The notes below the pieces were generated by a model, which worked only from the letters and a program-made list of their open reading frames with translations, did no database searches and was not told where the DNA came from. Shown piece after piece: positions 43,635 to 52,175 of a stretch of 52,175 nt of DNA. Source of the DNA: Termitomyces sp. T153 (Eukaryota > Basidiomycota > Agaricomycetes > Agaricales > Lyophyllaceae); assembly GCA_018296165.2 (NCBI GenBank), contig JACKQL020000203.1, positions 1 to 52,175 of the forward strand. The letters are read 5' to 3'. Positions within the stretch are counted from its first letter, which is position 1. The number at the start of each line of letters is the position of its first letter. Position numbers and translations under genes: made by a program.

Positions 43635-43829
43635 AGCTCACATGGACCAACAGTAGGACATGAGATGGGGTTTTAAGCCAAGGAACCCATGGCCCCTTAC
43701 CCTGCAATCACCAAAAAGGTTAATAATAAAGAGCAAAGACTATTACATTGGGTATACATCAAACAAAGTAGATAGTTCATTGAATGCCATGGTTTTGTTA
43801 GTTTGCTGACTGATTGAGCAAATACGTAG
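43635..43829 (+). repeat. Split direct repeat B2 (right end of element)
   Basis: 195 bp copy of B1. About 100 bases of sequence separate it from A2; I could not match these to A1 or B1. Confidence 0.9.
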
Positions 43830-44842
43830 AATAATGCATGGGTTAATGGAGGAAGATGTATTGGTTGATGACTAGCTGGTGTGGAGAAATAACTTTCTGC
43901 TTGCACTACACTATGCCATGATATTAGCATGGCAGAAAAGAGTCAGCATTGAGGGTACATGCTGCTGGTGCTATTAGTGCATCACCAGATCCCTCCCTGC
44001 ATATTAGGTCAAGTGGATCTTGGAAAAGGGTAGGATGGGCTTTGGAAAAATATTTCCCTGTGATATGAAAGGTGCCCACCAGTTTGACATTCATAAGATG
44101 ACCTCTATTAAAAGGGCTCCATGCCTCTGTGTCTATGATTGGGCACTAGACTTGATGACCTGGATTGATGTTAATGTGGTGCAGAAGGAAGGAATTGATC
44201 TCTGCACAATGTACAAAAAACAGGCATACTGGTGGGGTCAGCTGTATTGTAGAATTGTTGGCCAACTCTTGGCTGGATCAGGGAGGCCTGTATCTTTACC
44301 ACTTGGAGGAAGACTGGAGCAATAGCAACTGAGCAGCTCCTGATCACATAGAAAGCTTCATTTCCATGATCTGACAGCTTCAGCCTAAGTTTTAACATTC
44401 TAGTCTGAAATTCTACAAAATTCTTGGTATTAGGCAATCTGTGCCTAACTCCTCAATACCACATTTGCTTGATTATGAACAATGTGCATCACCAAAGTTC
44501 TCTGATCCAGTAGGTACAAGGCCTCCAAAAGTTGTCCTCCATTTCTGCTTCATCCTGCTGGTGTATGCTCCTCAATACTATCCTGGTAGTCTTCAGTAGT
44601 ATAGCCTGTAACCTCTATACAGCTGGTGATACATGGCTTTGTCCAATGAGAGGATATTTGAATACCACCCACATCCTCAATATGTGTGCTTAGTTGTCAC
44701 TATGATTGGAATCACTATAGTCACAGAGTTACAACTATTATAGTACTTCATGTCTGTTCTAATAGCTGGTAACAAGTTCAATAATATGGTATTATTTGCA
44801 AAATTAATGCATGAATGGGTATACACCATATTGCCAGGTCAT
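43830..44842. other. Unidentified CpG-poor sequence
   Basis: A plus-strand ORF at 44,020-44,325 (GFGKIFPCDMKGAHQFDIHK, LDLMTWIDVNVV) looks like decayed coding sequence but I do not recognise it. The rest, to the solo LTR, is AT-rich with nothing identifiable. It is probably another old repeat. Confidence 0.4.
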
Positions 44843-45806
44843 TGTCAGGTTCTACTGACTACAGGGGCTCAGCTTAATTGGGCAAGTCCTTACTAGGCAG
44901 ACACAATGTCCTGCACTTATAACCTAGCATTTCAGGGAGGTCCAGATGTCAGATACTTGTGAGGGCAAGCTAGGGAAACAGTCTGAGCAAGTCTGAGGTG
45001 TTCCAGGAAAGTCTTAGACAAGGTACAAATAATGGTTGGGCTTGGGGGATGTCCAGGCACAAGTCTAGAAGCAAGTATTGAGTGTGTGGGCCAAGCAGAG
45101 GTCACACAAGTGATGGGAGTGGGACCAGAGATTGATGAGGGATCAATTAGTATTGATGGGTTCTGGGGCCAAGTGTAGGACAACTCCAGAGTTAGATATG
45201 AATGTACAGAGTCATAAATGTGTGAATGGAGATATGTACAGAGATTGGAACAGAGTTAGAGTTAAAAGGAAATCAGGCAACAAGAAAGGAAACTGAAGCA
45301 GACAAGATGAGATGGAGTTGAAACAAGACTGAGATGAGAACAAAATAGAATTGAGAGAGATACAAGACAAGAATGAGACAAAAGACAGAAACAGAAACAA
45401 AGCCAGGAAATGTAACAAACACAGACCATAATAGAAGAATATCAGCAATATCAAGACTACTGTAGCAGATATTGCTCTATGGTTTATATACTAACTACAG
45501 GGATTCCTCCAGGGGCTGTGCGTCTAACAGCAGGGTTGGTGGGGCCACACAGGCCTGGCAGGTGTTAGTTCTGATTGGGTGTGCTATGGTGACACATTGG
45601 TGTGGGTCCACTGTGTGTGCCAGAGTTCCTGGGAGGCATTGGAGATATCTGGGGGCTGAAAGGGGAATGGGGGAAGTTTGGGAGTTAGCCAGGGTGGGCA
45701 CCATGAGTAAACAGAGGTTGGAGTGAGTTGAGGAGTGTTTGTGGGGACTCTGAGGAAGCAGGGTTGCTTGGGAACAGGTCCAGAGGTCTTGGAGTGAGTC
45801 ATGACA
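44843..45806 (-). mobile_element. Solo LTR of the chromovirus family, minus orientation
   Basis: 964 bp starting TGTCAGGTT (the reverse complement of the LTR 3' end) and ending ATGACA. It is flanked by the perfect 5-bp duplication GTCAT (44,838-44,842 and 45,807-45,811). It aligns in reverse to the chromovirus LTR along conserved parts such as the block GCCTAGTAAGGA. It has almost no CpG, so it is much older than the 31.6-42.4 kb copy. Confidence 0.92.
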
Positions 45807-45811
45807 GTCAT

Positions 45812-48270
45812 GGCATATACTAAAAATTGACAGGACTTCATGGTTACACTAAGATCAGATATAGCTAAGGACTTCAATATATAGGCCTTGGACATCAAGA
45901 AAAGGCAACTATACCACAGTGACAATCATTAACATCTACAGCCAACCCAGATTGAAGTTGCCCTCAGAGCAACAAGGATATACATCAACACATGTCCAAG
46001 GACTGAACATACTCACAGGCAAACCAGTAATAATTGCTGGCAACTGGAATCAACATCATTCAGACTGGAGCACCAACCACTTGCCAGCATCAACCATAAT
46101 GCACCAACTAGTCAAATAGCTTTGTAACAAGGGATTCATGCTACTCAATGAGAAGGGTACTGCCACATACCACAAACACAGAAAATGTGGCACAACCTCA
46201 ACAATAGACTTGACATAGGCTAACATCTCAGCAATGGCAATAAACACAGCAAAAGAGTGGGTGGTAGACCCTCTTCTCACATGTGGATCTGACCACTTTG
46301 TCCTCCAGCAGACAATTGACCAGGGATCAGAAGAGATAGAGAATGTCATGGGTACAAAGTTTAATTTCAAAGATGCTGACCAGAAAGAGTGAAAACAGGC
46401 TTTCTTTGAAGAAATAATTAAAAACAGAAACAGGTGGTATGGACTATGCAATCTCACAAAGGAGCAAACACCAGCAGACCTAGACAAGGATGCATGCCTA
46501 ATCACAGAGGCTATGAAGACAGCCACAGGATAGACAGTACTATAATGTAAGCTGTCCAATAAGGCATGTCCTTAGTGCACTCCAACACTATCCAAGGCCA
46601 ATGCAGCCCACACAGCCCTCAGGGAGCAACAAAGGAAACACAAGGGAGAGTGGGGCAAACAATGCCCACAAATCAACAGAGAATTACATAAGACAACTAA
46701 CTACTTTAGGCAATTATTCAAACATGAAAGGAGAGACTGGGTGACCCAAACACTTGAGGATGCAACTGCAGACAAAGTATGGGGATTCAGAGGATGGTCT
46801 ACAGGTACCAGAAACTACCCAGCCCTGCAATCAGATAGGAAGGGCAGGACCCTGCAATCAGACATGAAGACAAGTGTGACACCCTCTGGGATGCACTCTT
46901 CAAACCCCACCTGAGCTAGAAGACAAAAAACCACCAGACCTGGAGAACACCCTTCCAAATGACTTAGAACACATCCTAATCACATAAACCAAAGTGAAGG
47001 AGACCATATTCTGACACAACACAAAGAAGGCTCCAGGAGATAGCCAACAATCCTTCACCATGGTATGGTAGGCCTGAGAAGATGAAGAAGACCTCATATA
47101 TGCACTTATGTACCATTGGATACAGATAGGACACCATCTATAGACATGACAACAAACTATAGCAGTTGCACTCCAGAAACCCAAGAAAGCAGACTACTCA
47201 GAACCTCAAGCATATAGACTCATACAGCTCCTGGAATGCATGGGTGAATTACTGGAGAGTATTGTAGTGAGGTGCCTAAGTTACATGGTAGGGGTTGATG
47301 ACCTAGTGCTACCAGAACAGTTTGTCAGCCATCTGAGCAGCTCAACAACAGATGCACTCATCATACACATTGAAGACATTGAACTAACATTTGATATTTC
47401 AAGATTCTTTGACAATGTCAATCACACATGACTACTCTGTGAGCTAAGAAGGAAAGGCATAACACTATGCACCATCAAATTGGTCATGCCCTTCCTTTGC
47501 AACTGTGAAGCAGCAATATGCCTGGACAGCAGGAGAGGTAGGATGAAACCAGTCAAGAATGGGATCCAACAGAGATCACCCATCCTATCAATCATATATA
47601 GAAGCAAATTACTGAAGCTAATGGAGGACACCAGAAAAGCCAGGGCAACCTACAGCAAATGCCACCTCATCTTCACATTACCTGACCATCCAACAGAGGT
47701 CACCCTCAATATATATGTACATTGATGATGGCATGCTTTGCATCTCATCTCTCTCACTCAACACAAACATCAAACTACTCTGCCTTGCATTTATAAAGAT
47801 CAGCATTTGGCTAGGGAGAGTAGGTCTATCAACAGTGCCTGAAGTAAGCAAACTGATACCCCACTCTTGGTGAAAAGACAAAGGATATGCCCCACCAATC
47901 ACACTACCCACTTTGGATGGGGGAGAAGCAAGCATAGCAGCCAGAGAGACTATCCAAATCCTAGGAGTATTTCTTGACCACAGACTGACATACAACCAGC
48001 ACATTCATTGCATCACAAAAAGAGCCAAGAAAGCAGTACTAGGAGCTAAAATACTTGCAAACACAATGCAAGGATTAACCCAGATGCAACTGAAACACTA
48101 TACAGAGCATGCATCATCCCAGTGATGACATGTGCATGTCCCATATGGTAGAATGATAAGAAAACAAAGTGACAGAAGTGTAAAACAAAGCACTATGGCA
48201 CATTACAGGCACCTTCAGGACACCACCTTCTGTCCTCTTTTGACTCATATACTTTGAAGAACAGTTTGAC
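45812..48270 (+). pseudogene. LINE (non-LTR retrotransposon) relic: endonuclease and RT
   Basis: An APE-type endonuclease is recognisable at 45,919-46,330: VTIINIYSQPRLKLPS, VIIAGNWNQHHSDWS and CGSDHFVL. RT motifs follow: YRLIQLLECMGELLESIVVR (47,215), FDISRFFDNVNHT (motif A, about 47,390), IQQRSPILSIIY (about 47,565) and YIDDG (about 47,722). The thumb region is QILGVFLDHRLTYNQHIHCI (47,957). Reading fades at about 48,250 (HITGTFRTPPSVL). Stops are frequent and CpG is almost absent. The missing C-terminal part seems to resume at 51,660. Confidence 0.85.
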
Positions 48271-49198
48271 CATTCTTTACACCAAAATATACTAAACTAA
48301 AGAGGAAGAAATTAGGGAAAGTGGACTAAGTAATGAGATAGCAATAATCTCATCTATAGTATCACTAAGTGGTACTAATACTCAGCAATCAGACCTTTGA
48401 CTTGATTCTTTCTTAAAGTGGTGATAATGCTTTAATAATCCCTTTCTAATACCCTATCCGATCAAGATTTATTAAGCATCACTCATCTGTTTTCTTCAAC
48501 TCAATATATCTGACATACAATGATCTGATCATAAACAATACACCCTCAAATCAGAAACTCTGTAGATCCTCAAAAACAGGAGCTAGCCTACAGCTATCAG
48601 CAATGCAATTTATCAAAACATACATATATGCTATAGTAGTGAGCAAAAAAGCTCTTGTTCCAGTCTCTTAACAGAGGAACATCAACTTCACACATTCTAT
48701 ATAAATACTGCCTTGTGAATCTTTTTGTATCTCAAAGCAATTTTAAATGCTCTCTTCACCAATGGTTCCATTAACATAACAAATCAAACACACCATCCTT
48801 TTTTAGAGGCCATCATAATGTAGTCAAATATTTATTAAGATCAGGAAAAGTTGGACTTGATCAGGAATAAGTTGACTCTAAGGTATAAGAACTGATTACT
48901 GTAAAACTATAAGAATACCAACTTTCAAGTCTGAACACCTGAGAAATCAGACAGCCAGCATACAGCTATCAGTACTTTAGTCCAAGTATAGCCTCACTTT
49001 GTTCTCATTTTACTATTTAATGTTGATACCACCTAATATCACAGAATACACTTACCAATCAGAAGCTATCAGCAATCAAACTCAAGTCAGATTTATAGTC
49101 AAAATATACCATATGTCATAAACTTTTACAGTCCATTAGAGAAAATATTCTTCCTTCTAAAGAATAAATAGAAGCTTTCAAGAGTCAAAGAAACATCT
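48271..49198. other. AT-rich non-coding sequence inside the split LINE
   Basis: No ORF of note. The phrase AGCTATCAG recurs (about 48,591, 48,965 and 49,065), hinting at an old repeated unit. The solo LTR at 49,199 inserted at its right end. Confidence 0.45.
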
Positions 49199-50195
49199 TG
49201 TCATGACCCATCCCTGGACCTCCAGACCTGTTCCTGAGCAACCCCCACACCCCCACAGCACCCACCAACACCCTCTCAACCCACTCCAACCTTTGTCCAC
49301 CCCTGGTTCCTGCCCTGTCAAACTCCAATGCTTCCTTGGACAACTCCAACATTTCTCCTGCAGGCCCCATCACTCACCCATTACCCACTGAGCCCCTAGG
49401 TATCCCAATGCTTCTCCTGAACCCTGGCATATGTCACAGACCCACACCAATATGTCACTGCAGCCTGCCTAATTAGAACCAACACCTGCAAGACCTGCAT
49501 GGCCCTGATGATCCCCACTGTCAGACCCACAACCCTCAGAGGAGGTCCAGTAGTTAGTATTTAAGTCATAGAGTAATATCTGCTAGGGTAGTCTTGATAT
49601 TACTTACAATTGTGTCCTGTTACATCTTGTTTCCCAGTTTCATCTCTGTTTTCTGTCTCATGTCTCTAGTCTTGTATCTCTCTCAATTCTATCTCATTCT
49701 TGTCTCTATCTCATCTTGACTCCATCTTGCCTCACCTGCCTCAATTTTCTCTCATGTGTACCTGAATTCCTCTCAACTCTAACTCTGTTCCAATCTCCAT
49801 GCATATCTCTGTTCATATCTTTACAACTTGTACATTCTTATCTAACTCCAGACCTTGTCCTATGCTTGGCCCTGGAACCCATCAACACTATCTGATTGCC
49901 CATCAAACTCTGGTCCTGCTCCTATTGCTTGCATGACCCTTACTTGCCCTGCATTCCCAGTATCCACCCCTGGACTTGTGCTTGACAAACTCCCAAGCCC
50001 AACTCTTATTGTCACTTTGTCTTAGACTTTCCTGGACCTCTCTGGACTTGTCCAGGCCACTCCCCCAGACTATCCTTACAAGTGTCTAATGTCCAGACTC
50101 CCTTAGAACACAAGGTTATAAGTGCAGGATGTCATGTCTGCCTAGTAAGGATTTGCCCAGTTGAGCTGAGCCCCTGTGGTCAGCAGAACCTGACA
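49199..50195 (+). mobile_element. Solo LTR of the chromovirus family, plus orientation
   Basis: 997 bp, beginning TGTCATGACCC and ending CCTGACA, with the perfect 5-bp duplication CATCT at 49,194-49,198 and 50,196-50,200. It aligns along its length with the 998-bp LTRs at 31.6 and 41.4 kb but has nearly lost its CpG sites. Confidence 0.93.
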
Positions 50196-50199
50196 CATC

Positions 50200-51070
50200 T
50201 TATACCATTTATTTGGCCATTTTTGATCATGAAATTCATTGTTCCAAACTTTTCTTGATAAGGAATACATGCATGGGACATGTTTCTTTCCCAAAGCACA
50301 GCTAGAAGTATTGTTTGAAGAGGTGCATTCAAAGACAATACATGTTACATGAGTGATGCCTAAAAAAGGCTGAAAATAGTTAAGTGTTGCCTGAAATATG
50401 AACTCAAAAAGAAATAGATTCATTGCACATATGTGATCAATCAAAGCTGTCTGTTATCCCATTTTTCCCCTACTCAAAGTGCAAAAAACAGTCAAGTTAC
50501 CCAAAAAGGAAGGTTCAGGTTCTTGGTCAGAAGCTGACAAATTTTAGTCAGCATGATCCAAATTCATTGCATCTATGAGCAACACAGCCACTTTCCCAGG
50601 AGTTATCCCATATATTATAGAAGTTCACATGCAATATCAACACAATCATGGTTACCAAAGCAGTTGCTGCAGCAATAGATTAAAAAGCATGGTATGTGAC
50701 CTTGGCTTTGCTAGGGCACAGACAAGCTAATCATCATGCACTACTGGCACTAGAACCTGTTTCCAGTGGAAACATGAAAACATAAACCTGTCATACCATT
50801 TATTTGATAGATTTTTCCTTTGCAAAAAGGCTTCTTCCATTGTTTAAAGCCTTTTTCCATTGGAAATACACTGTCCAGAAATGGTATAATAGGTTTCTTT
50901 CCCAGTTTTCCCTTGAAAACATGATTGGCAGCTAGCAGTGATGGGAGCATAATTCACATGCAATATCAGCATGATCATGATTACCAATGCAGTTGCTGCA
51001 GCAATAGCTTACAAAGCATGGCATGTGACTTTGGATTTGCTTGGTGCAGTCAAGCTGATCATCAACTTAT
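50200..51070. repeat. Diverged duplicated segment
   Basis: The block 50,627-50,740 (TTCACATGCAATATCAACAC, GCAGTTGCTGCAGCAATAG) recurs at 50,950-51,068 with transitions. ATACCATTTATTT precedes both units (50,205 and 50,790). It is probably an old tandem duplication or two copies of one small element. The solo LTR sits at its left border. No gene is seen. Confidence 0.6.
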
Positions 51071-51256
51071 CAAGTGATTTTAATTGCCTAATTGTAGTAA
51101 TTTTTGAACACCAGGAACTTTCAAGCATAATATTGCCTCTGCCTTACAGAGCTGTTGTTACATCTATATACCATGTTGCTGTGAGAGTATATGCAAAAAT
51201 TAAATTAAATTAAATTTTAAAAAAAAACGGTCAGTGGGGAGGTAATCATTGGATAC

Positions 51257-51590
51257 ACATCACATGCATAGCAAAAAGGTAACTGGAAGGGAGCAGTATC
51301 AAAGACAAGCTCTGGCTATATTGTTGGTCTTACATCATGTGCATAGCAAAAAGGTAACCAAAAGGTTGAAAGGGAGCAAAAATTGAAGACAAGCTCCAGC
51401 TATATTGTTGGTTTCACATCACATGCATAGCAAAAAGGTAACTGAAAGGGAGCAAAAATTAAAGACAAGCTCCAGCTATATCATTGGTTTCATGTCACAT
51501 GCATAGCAACAAGGTAACTGGAAGGGAGCAAAAATATTAGACAGCCTCCAGCTATATTGTTGGCTATACATCATGTGTAAGGTCACATGG
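51257..51590. repeat. Tandem array, 75-84 bp unit, four copies and a partial
   Basis: Units start near 51,257, 51,332, 51,416, 51,492 and 51,568. The core of each is CATGCATAGCAAAAAGGTAA, then GGGAGCA, then GACAAGCTCCAGCTATATTG. The last copy is partial. Units differ by point changes and small indels. Confidence 0.92.
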
Positions 51591-51639
51591 GAACAAAATT
51601 TGAATGCAGAATCAAGGAGTAAAGCCTCCGCTACTTCAT

Positions 51640-52175
51640 AAACCTCAGAACCAGCTACACAGGGTGAAACATTGAACCCAGTAATAACAAGACTCAGTGA
51701 CAAATGGCAAGGAGGGACACCACCAAGGATCAATCCTCCACTCCCACCCAGAAGAAGCAGCAGAAAAGGTAAAAATGGGAAGTCCACAAAGCTCAAAGTG
51801 ATTGCAGGCAGGCCCTACCCACCATTAGAAGGTGAGCAGATAGACCTGTTTGTGAGTACACCATGGTGCAAAATGGCAAACTACTATGGGGAATGGTTAA
51901 AGATAATAGGTGCTCAACCAGGCACCAAGAAAAAGGCCACATTGCACAATGAAATGATTAACATTAACAAGTTCCAAACAGATAAAACACATATACTAAT
52001 TTATTCAGATGGCTTGATGATGGATAGTGAAACTGATGAAGACCCAAAGATGTAGGATGAGGTATAGTAGGATACTGAGAAGGCTGAGAAATACTGGTGG
52101 CAAGAGGGGACTCAGCCACAAAGCAGAAGTATATGATGCAAAGATGTCCAGACTAACATATGCAGCATGTATATC
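51640..52175 (+). pseudogene. LINE C-terminal part (linker and RNase H start), runs off the window
   Basis: The reading NPVITRLSDKWQGGTPPRIN, PLPPRRSSRKGK, then PLEGEQIDLFVSTPW and ILIYSDGLM fits the segment after the RT of basidiomycete LINEs, where a Ser/Arg-rich linker precedes an RNase H domain beginning Y-S/T-D-G. Stops follow at 52,053 onward. It probably continues the LINE at 45,812-48,270, with about 3.4 kb inserted between. Assignment is by motif only. Confidence 0.5.

Larger units (their letters stand above)
27580..43829 (+). mobile_element. Ngaro/DIRS-type tyrosine-recombinase retrotransposon, interrupted by a chromovirus
   Basis: Order: A1 repeat, ORF1 (Gag-like), RT-RNase H, tyrosine recombinase, B1, A2, B2. 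This A1...B1-A2-B2 split direct repeat layout, with no LTRs and a tyrosine recombinase in place of a DDE integrase, is the known hallmark of Ngaro/PAT-like DIRS elements. Removing the nested chromovirus (10,808 bp plus one 5-bp target copy) leaves about 5.4 kb. All ORFs carry stops and frameshifts and CpG is nearly absent, so the element is old and dead. It sits at the end of a gypsy gag remnant. Confidence 0.85.

Noticed and set aside
51257..51590. CRISPR-like array
   Set aside because: Units are contiguous with no unique spacers, and the window is clearly eukaryotic.

Overview
The window reads as DNA from a mushroom-forming basidiomycete (Agaricomycetes). The evidence is a FunK1-type fungal kinase gene with introns of about 50 bp, an intron-rich GH16 gene, a glucuronoyl-esterase (CE15) remnant, a membrane/ankyrin gene built from small exons, and a basidiomycete-style mix of Ty3 chromovirus, tyrosine-recombinase retrotransposon, LINE, Tc1 and copia sequences. 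No species is claimed.

Layout. 1-3.6 kb: a GPI-anchor-type GH16 gene (minus strand) and its upstream region. 3.7-8.8 kb: a decayed FunK1 kinase copy carrying an inverted pair of SINE-like repeats, followed by an internally deleted Tc1 element. 8.8-13.5 kb: unidentified AT-rich sequence, a third SINE-like copy, a 5'-truncated copia remnant, and a ~1 kb block that is an inverted copy of 2.6-3.6 kb. 13.5-16.7 kb: a membrane protein with ~14 ankyrin repeats, largely one repeat per exon. 16.7-19.97 kb: gene-poor sequence. 19.97-20.9 kb: a CE15 pseudogene. 21.6-24.66 kb: an intact seven-exon FunK1 kinase gene (minus, 910 codons). 25.1-27.58 kb: a gypsy-type gag remnant split by a second Tc1 derivative. 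27.58-43.83 kb: a Ngaro/DIRS-type tyrosine-recombinase retrotransposon with split direct repeats in A1-ORFs-B1-A2-B2 order. Its recombinase gene is cut by a 10.8 kb Ty3 chromovirus (31,589-42,396) with 998-bp LTRs and a perfect 5-bp target duplication. 43.8-52.2 kb: two solo LTRs of the same family, both with 5-bp target duplications, a LINE relic split by ~3.4 kb of other sequence, and satellite-like repeats.

Two themes tie the window together. First, CpG is unevenly distributed. Old insertions and the kinase copy are almost free of CpG and rich in TG/CA, while the chromovirus, the copia remnant and the host genes keep CpG. The chromovirus LTRs differ at about 30 sites, all transitions and nearly all at CpG, and its ORFs are broken mainly by in-frame TGA codons in arginine-like contexts. 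This is what decay of methylated CpG would produce. Second, the chromovirus carries an extra gene on its opposite strand, between pol and the 3' LTR. It predicts a Zn2Cys6-like cysteine cluster followed by a coiled coil. This is the best candidate here for an under-described system.

Limits: all family assignments come from reading translations by eye. No database search, alignment program or expression data was used. Exon borders were inferred from GT/AG signals, reading phase and family resemblance.
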